From positions 1,178,001 through 1,242,000 of the forward strand of contig NZ_JACIET010000002.1 of assembly GCF_014197015.1 (NCBI RefSeq): DNA of 64,000 bases, given 5' to 3'. Every line of letters starts with the position of its first letter. The stretch's first letter is position 1. The translations under genes and the position numbers were made by a program. Source of the stretch: Niveibacterium umoris (GTDB taxonomy: Bacteria > Pseudomonadota > Gammaproteobacteria > Burkholderiales > Rhodocyclaceae). The notes under the pieces were generated by a model. That model made no database searches. It was not told the origin of the DNA and was given only the letters and a program-made list of their open reading frames with translations. Positions 55,862 through 64,000 of this stretch are shown here, piece after piece.

Positions 55862-55933
55862 TGTCCATTGAATGCGATCGTGCGCCGTATGGACAATCGG
55901 TATTTTCCGAAGTAATCATTCGGTTTTGACGAA
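55862..55933. promoter_or_regulatory. LysR-type operator region between eamA-like and lysR-like genes
   Basis: Two dyads lie in the 118-base divergent gap: TTCG-N7-CGAA (55919-55933), a classic T-N11-A LysR box, and TGTCCAT-N20-ATGGACA (55862-55868, 55889-55895). The second sits closer to the EamA-type start and could be the activation site. Binding is inferred. Confidence 0.5.
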
Positions 55934-55944
55934 CGAAAGCGTGC

Positions 55945-56853
55945 GTGAGATACGACCTGACCGACCTCCAGCTGTTCGCAGCGATTGCCGCTTGCGGCAA
56001 CCTCACCCAAGGCGCGGAGCGGGTGCACCTTGCGCCCGCGAGCGCGTCGGCACGGGTGCGCCGGCTCGAAGAGGCCGCCGGTGCGCCGCTGTTCGAACGT
56101 TTGCCGCGCGGCGTGGCGCTGACGCCGGCCGGTGAGTCGATGCTGCGCCACGCGCGCCGTGTGCTGTCGGAAGTGGCCTTGCTCGATGCCGAGCTGGGCA
56201 CCTTTGCGCGCGGCGTTGCCGGCGTGGTGCGGCTGTTCGCCAATACCAACGCCATCGGCGGCAGTCTGCCGCAGGATCTGGCGGGTTTTCTTGCCGCCCA
56301 GCCGCAAGTCGACGTGCTGCTCGAAGAGCATTCGAGTCCGGCAATCGTCAGCGCGGTTGTCGCAGGCGCGGCGGATGTCGGCATCGTTGCGGGCGAAGTC
56401 GGCGGGCCGGATCTGGCCTTCCTGCCTTACCGCGCGGACCGACTGGTACTGGTTTGCGCGACCGATCACCCCTTTGCCGCGCGGGGGCGGCTGCAATTCG
56501 CAGAGACCTTGAGCGAGCACTACGTCGGCCTGTCCGCCGACAGCGCGATTCACGGATTCCTGCTCGAACGGGCGCGCGAGGCCGGTCGCCGCCCGCGCAT
56601 TCGCGCCCAGGTGCGGGCGTTCGAGGCGGTCTGTCGTATGGTCAGTGCCGGTGTAGGTGTCGCGGTGGTGCCGCACTCGGCGGCGCTGTCGGCTTCGCGT
56701 GCCATGCCTCTGGCGCTGGTCGAGCTTGACGACGCCTGGGGCAGTCGCGAGATGAAGCTGTGTTTCCGTCGGGATCAGACGCTGACGCGTTACCAGCGCG
56801 AGCTGATCACGCACCTGACCTTGATCGCGCAATCGGGCCGCAGCGGCGCCTGA
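55945..56853 (+). CDS. LysR-type transcriptional regulator
   Basis: 302 residues from GTG at 55945. N-terminal winged helix-turn-helix (LQLFAAIAACGNLTQGAERVHLAPASASARVRRLE split across residues 8-45) and a periplasmic-binding-protein-like effector domain (AIVSAVVAGAADVGIVAGEV and LVLVCATDHPFA). Likely regulator of the divergent EamA transporter. The coinducer is unknown. Confidence 0.92.
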   Translation: MRYDLTDLQLFAAIAACGNLTQGAERVHLAPASASARVRRLEEAAGAPLFERLPRGVALTPAGESMLRHARRVLSEVALLDAELGTFARGVAGVVRLFANTNAIGGSLPQDLAGFLAAQPQVDVLLEEHSSPAIVSAVVAGAADVGIVAGEVGGPDLAFLPYRADRLVLVCATDHPFAARGRLQFAETLSEHYVGLSADSAIHGFLLERAREAGRRPRIRAQVRAFEAVCRMVSAGVGVAVVPHSAALSASRAMPLALVELDDAWGSREMKLCFRRDQTLTRYQRELITHLTLIAQSGRSGA

Positions 56854-56860
56854 GCGGCGA

Positions 56861-57874
56861 TCAAGCGGCGACGCCGCCGAACTGCGCGTCGCGCCAGCTC
56901 GATGGCGCAAGACCGGTCCAGCGCCGGAAGGCGCGGGTAAAGCTGGCAATTTCGGCGAAACCGAGCAGGTAGGCGATCTCGTTGATCGAGTGGGTGCCGG
57001 TGCGCAGATAGTCTTCCGCCATCTCGCGCCTCAATTCGTCGAGCAGGCCCGCGAAACTCAGGCCCTGATCCGCGAGGCGGCGCTGCAGGGTGCGCTCCGA
57101 CAGCAGCAGCTTCTTCGCAATCGTGGCGCGATTCACGTTGCCCGATGGCAGCAGTTCAATCAAAGCCCGCCGGGCCCGCGCCGCAATGTCGTCACGGGCG
57201 TGGCGCGCGAGATACTCCGAAGCAATGTTTTCCGCCGAGAGCGCGAGTTCGGAGTTGCCGGTCGGCAGCGGCCGGTCCAGATCTTCGTCGCTGATCGCGA
57301 TGGCGTATTCGTCGGCGCCGAATTCCGGATCGACGCCATAAAAGGCGCGCATGCGGTTGGCGCTGTCGTTCTCGGCGTGGCGCAGTCGAACTGCCGCGGG
57401 CGTGAAGGACGTACCGCAGATCGCACGACACAGGCGTACCAGCGACGCCATGCGGGCATCGTAACTGCGCGGCAGGGTGTAACCCTCTTCGGTGTTGAAG
57501 ATGAGCCAGGATCGGCCCTCCTCGACGCGGATCTCGACCTCATCGACCGAGGTGACGATGCGGAAGTAGCGCACCAGCCGGCGGAACGCCTCGCGCAGGC
57601 TGGCACTTGCGAACCATGCGAAGCCGACCGCGTGCAGCGCTGTCGGATTGAGCTTCATCGCCACATCCAGTCCGAATCCGTGGTCGCCGCCCACCGCGTG
57701 CACCGCACCGGCCCAGAATCGCGCCGCCGGCTCAAGCGGGATGCGCGCGTTCGGATCGTGCAAGCTTGCCGGGTCGATGCCGGCTTCGCGCGCAACCTCG
57801 TCGGCATCGACGCCGCGGTCGATGAGCGCGGTGTGAACAAGTAGCAATGCGCTGCTCAGCCAGGTGTCCTGCAT
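56861..57874 (-). CDS. AraC-family regulator with N-terminal PF12625-type domain
   Basis: 337 residues, ATG at 57874. The N-terminal 200 residues match the arabinose-binding-like AraC partner domain (ALIDRGVDADEVAREAGIDPASL, FWAGAVHAVGGDHGFGLDVAMKL). The C-terminal AraC DNA-binding domain has two helix-turn-helix motifs (NRATIAKKLLLSERTLQRRLADQG, INEIAYLLGFAEIASFTRAFRRWTG). This subtype (OruR/ArgR-like) often governs catabolic genes. It converges with lysR, so its target is not evident here. Confidence 0.9.
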   Translation of the reverse strand: MQDTWLSSALLLVHTALIDRGVDADEVAREAGIDPASLHDPNARIPLEPAARFWAGAVHAVGGDHGFGLDVAMKLNPTALHAVGFAWFASASLREAFRRLVRYFRIVTSVDEVEIRVEEGRSWLIFNTEEGYTLPRSYDARMASLVRLCRAICGTSFTPAAVRLRHAENDSANRMRAFYGVDPEFGADEYAIAISDEDLDRPLPTGNSELALSAENIASEYLARHARDDIAARARRALIELLPSGNVNRATIAKKLLLSERTLQRRLADQGLSFAGLLDELRREMAEDYLRTGTHSINEIAYLLGFAEIASFTRAFRRWTGLAPSSWRDAQFGGVAA

Positions 57875-57964
57875 GCTCGTGGTGTCCGTTTGCGATCAGG
57901 ACATTCTAGGATCGGAATGCCGCCGGCGGGCAGGCGCTCAATATGTGCTTGCACAAATGACAAA

Positions 57965-57984
57965 GGGCGGCCCGAGGACCGCCC
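57965..57984 (-). terminator. Terminator of the outer-membrane barrel gene
   Basis: GGGCGG (57965-57970) pairs with CCGCCC (57979-57984) with an 8-base loop; on the minus strand the stem is followed by TTTG. Moderate strength. Confidence 0.6.
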
Positions 57985-58022
57985 CTTTTCGTTGCGCTTT
58001 GTTACCTGACGCGCACGGCGGG

Positions 58023-58568
58023 TCAGAACTTGTAATTCACGCCCATCGTGAAGACCGTGGTGTTCTTGTCGAAACTCGCCGTGGCCGTCTCGATTTTCGG
58101 CGCGCCCATGTAGTGCGCGACTTCCGCACGGATGCCGACGTTCTGCGTCGCCTTGAACTCGGCGCCCAGGCCAAGCTTGGCGGCGGTGCCCGACTGGCTG
58201 TCTTCGGTACCGTAACCTTCGACCTTGCGATCAACATAGGCCAGGCCGACCTTGCCGAAGACGTCGAAGCGGTCGCTCACCGGCAGCTTGCCGACAAGGT
58301 CGGTCGACACCGCGTAGTTCTTCGACTGGTAACCGCCGGCTTCCGCCTTGCCGAGGTCCTGGTAGCCCAGTTCGACCGCGAAGTTGCGGTTGAAGTCATA
58401 GCCGCCGTAGAGGCCCCATGTCGTCGGGTTGTCCTTCACATCCGCGACACCGGAGACATCGTGCTTCGATGCGCCGACGTTACCGCCGATGTAGAAGCCT
58501 TCGTCCGCGGCGAGGGCCGAACCCGCGAAGGTGGCGGCGGCAGCGGCGATAAGCAGTTGGGTTTTCAT
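58023..58568 (-). CDS. Outer-membrane beta-barrel protein (OmpA-like transmembrane/porin family)
   Basis: 181 residues from ATG at 58568. Signal peptide ends GSALA-A. The mature chain shows the eight-stranded barrel pattern of alternating residues: GFYIGGNVGASKHDV, WGLYGGYDFNRNFAVELGYQDLG, FDVFGKVGLAYVDRKVEGYG and FTMGVNYKF, the last ending with the C-terminal Phe typical of Bam substrates. No peptidoglycan-binding domain follows. The function could be passive pore or envelope stability. Confidence 0.86.
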   Translation of the reverse strand: MKTQLLIAAAAATFAGSALAADEGFYIGGNVGASKHDVSGVADVKDNPTTWGLYGGYDFNRNFAVELGYQDLGKAEAGGYQSKNYAVSTDLVGKLPVSDRFDVFGKVGLAYVDRKVEGYGTEDSQSGTAAKLGLGAEFKATQNVGIRAEVAHYMGAPKIETATASFDKNTTVFTMGVNYKF

Positions 58569-58753
58569 GGAGGGGTTCCTTTCGTCTTTGCGAGTCCCGC
58601 GCGGTGGGGACTCTCTAATCTTCGAAACCGCGCTGTTTGGGTGAGACGAATCGTAGGCGCCACCCCTGCCAACCAACTTGTCGTCACGGGACACCGGTTT
58701 GGCTTTCACGGCCATGACAGCCGTACACCTGTAACGGGATGTCAGAAACAAAA

Positions 58754-58774
58754 CGGCCCGCACAGGGCGGGCCG
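58754..58774 (-). terminator. Terminator of the lipB-lipA transcript
   Basis: CGGCCCG (58754-58760) pairs with CGGGCCG (58768-58774); on the minus strand it is followed by TTTTGTTTC. It lies 27 bases past the lipA stop. Confidence 0.85.
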
Positions 58775-58801
58775 CTTCCAGAGCGTGACGGAGCGCGGGT
58801 T

Positions 58802-59752
58802 TCAGACCACCCCGGCACCCTGTGCCTGCTGATCGGCCCAGTAGGAAGAGCGTACCATCGGGCCGCAGGCGGCGTTCTTGAAGCCCATCTTCAGCGCTTC
58901 GGTCTCGAACATCTTGAAGGTGTCGGGATGCACGTAGCGCAGCACCGGCAGGTGGCCGCCGGAGGGCTGCAGGTACTGGCCGATGGTGAGCATCTCGACG
59001 TTGTGGGCGCGCAGGTCGCGCATCACTTCGAGGATCTCCTCGTCGGTCTCGCCGAGGCCCACCATCAGGCCGGACTTGGTCGGCACATCCGGATGGCGCG
59101 CCTTGAATTCTTTCAACAACTGCAGCGAGTAGGCGTAGTCGGAACCCGGGCGGGCCGCCTTGTAGAGACGCGGCACGGTTTCGAGGTTGTGGTTCATGAC
59201 GTCGGGCGGTGCCTGGTCGAAGATCTCCAGTGCGATGTCCATGCGGCCGCGGAAGTCCGGCACCAGCACTTCGATCGTGGTCTTCGGCGAAGCGGCGCGC
59301 GTTTCGCGGATGCAGTCAACGAAGTGCTGGGCACCGCCGTCGCGCAGATCGTCGCGATCCACCGAGGTGATCACCACATAGCGCAGGCGCATCGCCGCGA
59401 TCGTCTTGGCGAGGTTGGCCGGCTCGTTTTCGTCGAGCGGGTTCGGGCGCCCATGACCCACATCGCAGAAGGGGCAGCGGCGGGTGCAGATGTCACCCAT
59501 GATCATGAAGGTCGCAGTGCCCTTGCCGAAGCATTCATGGATGTTCGGGCAGGAGGCTTCCTCGCACACGGTGTGCAGCTTGTGATCGCGCAGCGTGTCC
59601 TTGATTTCGTTGAAGCGCGCGGTTTCCTCGGCGCCGCCCAGCCGGATGCGGATCCATTCCGGCTTGCGCAGTTTTTCGGCCACCGGAACGATCTTGATCG
59701 GGATGCGCGCCGTTTTGTCCGCGCCGCGAAGCTTCTTGCCGACTTCAGCCAT
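58802..59752 (-). CDS. lipA: Lipoyl synthase
   Basis: 316 residues, ATG at 59752. The radical SAM motif is [11 protein letters not shown]; the auxiliary cluster motif is [12 protein letters not shown]. LipA inserts two sulfurs into the octanoyl chain on lipoyl domains. It follows lipB with a 9-base gap, the usual order. Confidence 0.97.
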   Translation of the reverse strand: MAEVGKKLRGADKTARIPIKIVPVAEKLRKPEWIRIRLGGAEETARFNEIKDTLRDHKLHTVCEEASCPNIHECFGKGTATFMIMGDICTRRCPFCDVGHGRPNPLDENEPANLAKTIAAMRLRYVVITSVDRDDLRDGGAQHFVDCIRETRAASPKTTIEVLVPDFRGRMDIALEIFDQAPPDVMNHNLETVPRLYKAARPGSDYAYSLQLLKEFKARHPDVPTKSGLMVGLGETDEEILEVMRDLRAHNVEMLTIGQYLQPSGGHLPVLRYVHPDTFKMFETEALKMGFKNAACGPMVRSSYWADQQAQGAGVV

Positions 59753-59761
59753 GATGTCCTT

Positions 59762-60412
59762 TCAGGCCGCTGCCCGGCGGGCAGCGTGGTGGTGGGCGAA
59801 GCGCGCGTCGAGCGCGTCCGCCAGTTTGCGATGCACGACGTCGAGTGGATCGACGACGCCGAAATCCTTCAGTTGGGCCGATTCCAGGCCCGGATAGCCG
59901 CATGGATTGATCGCCGAAAACGGCGAAAGATCCATGTCGCAATTGAGCGATAGCCCGTGGTAGCTGCAGCCGTTGGCGATCTTCAGGCCCAGCGCGGCGA
60001 TCTTGGCGCCGCCGACATAGACGCCGGGCGCGCCGTCGCGCAATTCGGCGCCTATGCCGTAGTCACGCAGCACATCGAGGATCGCCTGTTCGATCAGGCT
60101 CACCAGTTCGCGCACCTTGATCTCGCGCCGCGCGAGGTCGATCAGCAGATACACGACCGCCTGGCCGGGGCCGTGATAGGTGATCTGGCCGCCGCGGTCG
60201 ATCTTCACCAGCGGGATGCCGGTTTCGCGCAGCAGGTGTTCCGGTTTGCCGGCGAGGCCCAGCGTGAACACCGGCGGATGCTCGACCAGCCACAGCTCGT
60301 CCGGCGTATCGCCGGTGCGGGCGCGTGTGAACGCTTGCATCGCGTGCCAGGTCGGTTCGTACTCGACGCGGCCGAGCGGCTTGCGCAGCAGTGGAGGGGG
60401 CAGGGCGTTCAT
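59762..60412 (-). CDS. lipB: Octanoyltransferase
   Basis: 216 residues taking ATG at 60412; the frame to 60436 adds an odd Arg-rich stub. Catalytic Lys in [14 protein letters not shown] and catalytic Cys in [10 protein letters not shown], with the substrate loop [17 protein letters not shown]. It transfers octanoyl from acyl carrier protein to lipoyl domains. Adjacent lipA completes lipoate synthesis. Confidence 0.96.
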   Translation of the reverse strand: MNALPPPLLRKPLGRVEYEPTWHAMQAFTRARTGDTPDELWLVEHPPVFTLGLAGKPEHLLRETGIPLVKIDRGGQITYHGPGQAVVYLLIDLARREIKVRELVSLIEQAILDVLRDYGIGAELRDGAPGVYVGGAKIAALGLKIANGCSYHGLSLNCDMDLSPFSAINPCGYPGLESAQLKDFGVVDPLDVVHRKLADALDARFAHHHAARRAAA

Positions 60413-60565
60413 GCGGTGGCGCTTGCCCCGCAACAACGCAAGGGCTTGACGAAAAAAGGGATTTTATCGGCCGGGCGCCAACCGGGCAACGCTGCGGGTG
60501 TTGGGGTTATTCCCCCATACCCGCGCGTTTATGGCGGCGTGCGCGCCACGCGGCCCGAGGGTTTC

Positions 60566-60829
60566 TCAGAGCACCACCTTGACGAAGGGGTGCCCGGTCA
60601 GCGAACGGTAGATGTTGTCGAGCTGTTCGCGCGAAGTGGCGCGCACGGTGCAGGTCAGGCTGATGTACTTGCCGCCACTCGACGCGCGCATCTCGACGCC
60701 GCTGGCATCGAAATCCGGCGCGTTCTGCTGGACCACTGCGATGATGGTGTGCGCGAAGTCGTCCCGCGTTTCACCCATCACCTTGATCGGGAAATCGCAG
60801 GGGAATTGCAGCAACTCTTCGTTCGACAT
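60566..60829 (-). CDS. ybeD: YbeD/DUF493 family protein
   Basis: 87 residues, ATG at 60829 with GGAGG before it. DUF493 pattern: QFPCDFPIKVMGETRDDFAHTI and SGGKYISLTCTVRATSREQLDNIYRSL with the ACT-like fold. E. coli YbeD sits between dacA and lipB, exactly the order here. Its function is unknown; a regulatory role is assumed. Confidence 0.92.
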   Translation of the reverse strand: MSNEELLQFPCDFPIKVMGETRDDFAHTIIAVVQQNAPDFDASGVEMRASSGGKYISLTCTVRATSREQLDNIYRSLTGHPFVKVVL

Positions 60830-60846
60830 CGCGTGCCTCCCGAGGG

Positions 60847-61992
60847 TCAGAGGTTCTTGATCCAGAAGCGGATCGCGTCCCACATGCGGCCGAAGAAGCC
60901 GGCCTGTTCCACCGCCTCGAGCGCCACCACCGGGTAGGTGCCGAGCGCTTTGCCATCGAGCGTGACCGTCAGCGTACCCAGTTGTGCGCCCTTGGCGATC
61001 GGCGCCTTGAGGGGCTGGCGGCTCTCGAGCTGGACCTTCAGCTTGGCAGCATCGCCTTGCGGCACCGACAGCACCAGATCGTTCATGAAGCCAGCCTTCA
61101 CGCTGTCCGTCTTGCCCTGCCAGACTGGCAAGGTTTGTACGGCGGCATTGGCGGCGTATAGCCTGGTCGTTTCCCAGGACAGGAAGCCGAAATTCAGCAG
61201 CTTCTGCGATTCGGCTGTCCGTACTGCGTCGGATGTGGTGCCGGTGACCACCGAGATCAGCCGACGCGAGCCGCGCTTGGCCGTCGACACCAGGCAGTAG
61301 CCTGCCGCCGCCGTATGGCCGGTCTTCATGCCGTCGACCGTCGGGTCGATGAACAGCAGGCGGTTACGGTTCGGCTGGGTGATCTTGTTGTAGGTGAATT
61401 CCTTCTGCGAATAGAAGGAGAAGTACTCGGGGAAGTCGCGGATGATCGCGGCGGCAAGGATCGACAGATCGCGCGGGCTCATGTAATGGCCGTCGGCGGT
61501 CAGCCCCGCGGCGTTGCGGAACTGGCTGTTCTTCATGCCCAGTCGCTGCGCTTCCTTGTTCATGCGCGACACGAAGGCTTCTTCCGAACCGGAGATCAAC
61601 TCGGCCAGCGCCACGCAGGCGTCGTTGCCGGACTGCACGATCATCCCCTGGATCAGTTCCTTCACCGTGACCGGCATGCCCGGCATGATGAACATGCGCG
61701 AACCGTCAAGGCTGGACTTGCGCGCGTTTTCCGACACCGCAACCTGCTGATCCATCGAGATCGTCTTTGCCTTGAGTGCGCTGAAGGTCACATAGGCAGT
61801 CATCAGCTTGGTCAGCGAGGCGGGTTCGATGCGCTCGTCGGCGCCTTGCGCCGTCAGCACCTGGCCGGAGCCAACGTCGTAGAGCAGCCAGGCCTTCGCG
61901 GCAAGCGCAGGCGGCGTGGGTTCGCTCGCGCCGGCGAGCGGGGCGATCAGGGTCAGCGCAAATGCGGTGATCAGGGCAGCAAATCGTGTCAT
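60847..61992 (-). CDS. dacA: D-alanyl-D-alanine carboxypeptidase (PBP5/6 type)
   Basis: 381 residues, ATG at 61992. Signal peptide ends PLAGA-S. SxxK motif SLTKLM, SGN in QSGNDACVALAE, and KTG in DGMKTGHTAAAGYC. A C-terminal amphipathic anchor (FFGRMWDAIRFWIKNL) lets it attach to the inner membrane. It trims the pentapeptide stem of peptidoglycan. Neighbour of rlpA and ybeD as in E. coli. dacC is an equivalent name. Confidence 0.93.
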   Translation of the reverse strand: MTRFAALITAFALTLIAPLAGASEPTPPALAAKAWLLYDVGSGQVLTAQGADERIEPASLTKLMTAYVTFSALKAKTISMDQQVAVSENARKSSLDGSRMFIMPGMPVTVKELIQGMIVQSGNDACVALAELISGSEEAFVSRMNKEAQRLGMKNSQFRNAAGLTADGHYMSPRDLSILAAAIIRDFPEYFSFYSQKEFTYNKITQPNRNRLLFIDPTVDGMKTGHTAAAGYCLVSTAKRGSRRLISVVTGTTSDAVRTAESQKLLNFGFLSWETTRLYAANAAVQTLPVWQGKTDSVKAGFMNDLVLSVPQGDAAKLKVQLESRQPLKAPIAKGAQLGTLTVTLDGKALGTYPVVALEAVEQAGFFGRMWDAIRFWIKNL

Positions 61993-62104
61993 GGGGTATC
62001 GCAGGGCAGGGTAGTGGGCGCAGCGCAGGGGAGGCGGAATTATACCTGCCGCAGCGCAGCAATCCGGGCGCGAAAGTGTTTCGCGATACTTTGGCCCGGC
62101 AGGG

Positions 62105-63304
62105 TCAGCGTGTGACCAGGAAGGGTTTGAAGCGCAATGCGTCGGAAATCTTCACGGCCATGCTGCGCGCTTCGCTTTCGCTGGCAAAGGGGCCCGCATG
62201 AAGGCGGAAACGCCCGTCGAGCAGCAGGACTTCGAGCTGCCCTGCAAGCGCAGAGAGTTCGCCACCAACGAACTTGCGGAAGCTTTCAGCATTGGCCGCG
62301 GTGGTGAATGCGCCCAGTTGCAGGAAGATGCCCGAGCGTTGCGTCGCGGTGGGGACTGGCGGCGGCGTCGTCGCGGCGGCGGTGACCAGCGGTGCCGTCG
62401 CTGCTGCGCTTGCGGTCGTGGCCGCCCCGGCTGCGGTCGCGACCGTTGCCACGGCGGCTGGCGCCAGCGGCTTTACGTCTATCGATGGCGGCAGCGAAGC
62501 CGTGGGCGGCGTCGCCTCGGCCGACGCGATTACTGGCGGAGCCTTGTCCGCTGGCGCCGGCGTGCGTTGTGCCAGCGTCACTGGTGGCGGGCTGTTGCGC
62601 TTGACCGGCTTGCCGCGCTGACGGATCGGCGGAATGTTCTCGGCGAGCACCTCAATGCCTTCCGGCACGATGGCTTCGATTTCGACATCGGTGTGGCCGG
62701 TGTCAAGGTACTCGAGCTTGTACGCGGCGGCGTAGGAAAGGTCGATCGAACGCCCGGTGTGGAAGGGGCCGCGGTCGTTGATCCGCACGATCACCGACTT
62801 GCCGTTGCGCAGGTTGGTGATGCGCGCATAGCTCGGGATCGGCAGCGTCGGGTGTGCGGCCGTCATGCCGTACATGTCGTACTTCTCGCCGCTCGACGTG
62901 GGCTTGCCGTGGAACTTGCGGCCGTACCACGAGGCCAGCCCCTGTTCCTGATACGGCTTCACGGAGGTCGCCGGCACATAGTCCTTGCCGAACACGTTGT
63001 ACGGATTGTTGGCGAAGGGGTGCAGCGGTTCGGCGCGTGGCGTGGCGTCCGGAATCGCGTCGAGGTTGTCGGGGATGTCGTCGCCGGGGCCGTCGTCCTT
63101 GTAATAGCCGCCACCGCGCTTCTGCACGACTTTCGGCTTTGTGGCGGTGCCGGCGGTCGCGGGCGGTGTCGGCCTGGCCTCGGGTTGCGGGCTGACCGGC
63201 GCCGGAGAGGTGGCGCAAGCCGAAAGGATCAGCGCGGCCGTCAGGGCCGAAAGGCCGCCGATCGGCAGGCGGGTGGAACCGTTACGGATAGCGCGGCGGA
63301 TCAT
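62105..63304 (-). CDS. rlpA: RlpA septal-ring lytic transglycosylase with SPOR domain (lipoprotein)
   Basis: 399 residues from ATG at 63304, overlapping the rodA stop (ATGA); the longer frame to 63361 is inside rodA. Lipobox LILSACA. The double-psi barrel shows [23 protein letters not shown]-like text (about residues 120-142) and [13 protein letters not shown] with the catalytic Asp. A Pro/Ala-rich linker leads to a C-terminal SPOR domain ([22 protein letters not shown]) that binds denuded glycan at the septum. Confidence 0.93.
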   Translation of the reverse strand: MIRRAIRNGSTRLPIGGLSALTAALILSACATSPAPVSPQPEARPTPPATAGTATKPKVVQKRGGGYYKDDGPGDDIPDNLDAIPDATPRAEPLHPFANNPYNVFGKDYVPATSVKPYQEQGLASWYGRKFHGKPTSSGEKYDMYGMTAAHPTLPIPSYARITNLRNGKSVIVRINDRGPFHTGRSIDLSYAAAYKLEYLDTGHTDVEIEAIVPEGIEVLAENIPPIRQRGKPVKRNSPPPVTLAQRTPAPADKAPPVIASAEATPPTASLPPSIDVKPLAPAAVATVATAAGAATTASAAATAPLVTAAATTPPPVPTATQRSGIFLQLGAFTTAANAESFRKFVGGELSALAGQLEVLLLDGRFRLHAGPFASESEARSMAVKISDALRFKPFLVTR

Positions 63305-64000
63305 TTCTGGAGCAGCGTCCGGTGACGGGCAACACTCATCAGGATACCCAAGCCAAGGCAAAGCGTCACCAGTGCGGTGCCGCCGTAGCTCACCAGCGGC
63401 AGCGGCACCCCCACCACTGGCAGGATCCCGGTGACCATGCCCATGTTCACGAACACGTAGGTGAAGAAGGACAGCGAGATCGCGCCCGCCAGCAGGCGCC
63501 CGAACACGGTGGCGCCGTTGGCGGCGATCATCAGGCCTCGCATGATCACCAGCAGGAAAATGAATAGCAGGCCGACGTTGCCGAGCAGGCCGAACTCTTC
63601 CGACACGACGGCGAACACGAAGTCGGTGTGTCGCTCGGGGATGAATTCAAGCTGCGTCTGGGTACCGTTGCGCCAGCCTTTGCCCAGCACACCGCCGGAG
63701 CCGATGGCGATTTCCGACTGGATCGTGTGGAATCCCTTGCCGAGCGGGTCCGAGGTTGGGTCGAGCAGGGTGCAGATGCGGTGTTTCTGGTACTCGCGCA
63801 GGCCCGGCCACTGCACTTCCGGCGCACAGATCCGGTCTTCGGTGGCGATGATGGCGCCCACACCGACCACGCCGGCGAGCAGCACCGGCGCGATCAGCTT
63901 CCACGACAGGCCGGCGAAGAAAATCACGAACAGGCCCGACGAGAGCACCAGAATCGCGGTGCCAAGGTCCGGCTGCTTGGCGATCAGGCCGACTGGCACG
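63301..64000 (-). CDS. rodA: Rod shape-determining protein RodA, C-terminal part (cut by window edge)
   Basis: About 232 residues visible of a SEDS-family glycosyltransferase, cut at the right edge. Seen are [40 protein letters not shown] (the conserved periplasmic loop), and [22 protein letters not shown]. It polymerises lateral-wall peptidoglycan with PBP2, whose gene should lie outside the window upstream. Stop overlaps rlpA start. Confidence 0.94.
   Translation of the reverse strand, partial: VPVGLIAKQPDLGTAILVLSSGLFVIFFAGLSWKLIAPVLLAGVVGVGAIIATEDRICAPEVQWPGLREYQKHRICTLLDPTSDPLGKGFHTIQSEIAIGSGGVLGKGWRNGTQTQLEFIPERHTDFVFAVVSEEFGLLGNVGLLFIFLLVIMRGLMIAANGATVFGRLLAGAISLSFFTYVFVNMGMVTGILPVVGVPLPLVSYGGTALVTLCLGLGILMSVARHRTLLQK

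Overview
The window is high-GC DNA from a betaproteobacterium, most likely of the Rhodocyclales/Zoogloeaceae type. This is inferred from gene content: napDAGHBC, a decaheme OmcA/MtrC-MtrA surface-cytochrome cluster, MAPEG, DUF3617 and YbeD-lipB-lipA neighbours, with no 16S or other marker available. Almost all sequence is chromosomal coding DNA. No tRNA, rRNA, CRISPR array, insertion sequence or prophage was seen.

Layout. 1-3781 (minus): extracellular electron transfer operon, mtrC-like decaheme lipoprotein, then a helix-hairpin-helix protein, then a truncated MtrA/DmsE-type cytochrome, behind an FNR-like promoter. 4302-7910 (plus): FAH hydrolase, DUF2147, GNAT, GAF and patatin genes. 7952-11056 (minus): divergent class A penicillin-binding protein. 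11291-12520: YhcH and DUF3617 proteins flanking a short element with terminal inverted repeats. 12573-19325: a Ser/Thr kinase with a Cache sensor, divergent from a tightly overlapped operon of a Cache-only protein, a Cache-MFS fusion, an orphan ABC-type binding protein and a GNAT enzyme. 19401-20546: two lipoproteins. 20782-35415: parE and parC, separated by two tandem binding-protein/sensor-kinase pairs, two secreted CBM21 proteins, TerC and a glycine-rich protein. 35420-38472: P-loop protein, a 46-residue membrane protein with a structured leader, and a GspE/PilB-type ATPase. 38636-44476 (minus): napDAGHBC periplasmic nitrate reductase behind a palindromic FNR/NnrR-like site. 44702-50558: exonuclease-GNAT fusion (apparently CTG start), MAPEG, rlmI, an AT-rich region with DnaA boxes, priA and a nuclease. 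50574-58568: glutaminase-STAS-cNMP fusion, a triple TonB-CTD-like secreted protein, threonine aldolase, EamA transporter with divergent LysR, AraC regulator and an outer-membrane barrel. 58802-64000 (minus): rodA-rlpA-dacA-ybeD-lipB-lipA, the conserved cell-shape and lipoate cluster.

How it fits together. The mtr and nap loci are alternative terminal electron outlets of anaerobic respiration, and both carry FNR-family-like boxes centred about 41 bp upstream of a plausible start site, so co-regulation by oxygen or NO status is a reasonable inference. The two least explained regions are (i) the kinase/Cache/MFS/binding-protein locus, which combines four sensor or ligand-binding proteins with no ABC permease, and (ii) the cassette between parE and parC, where binding proteins are translationally coupled to sensor kinases (without response regulators) and followed by two secreted CBM21-repeat proteins.
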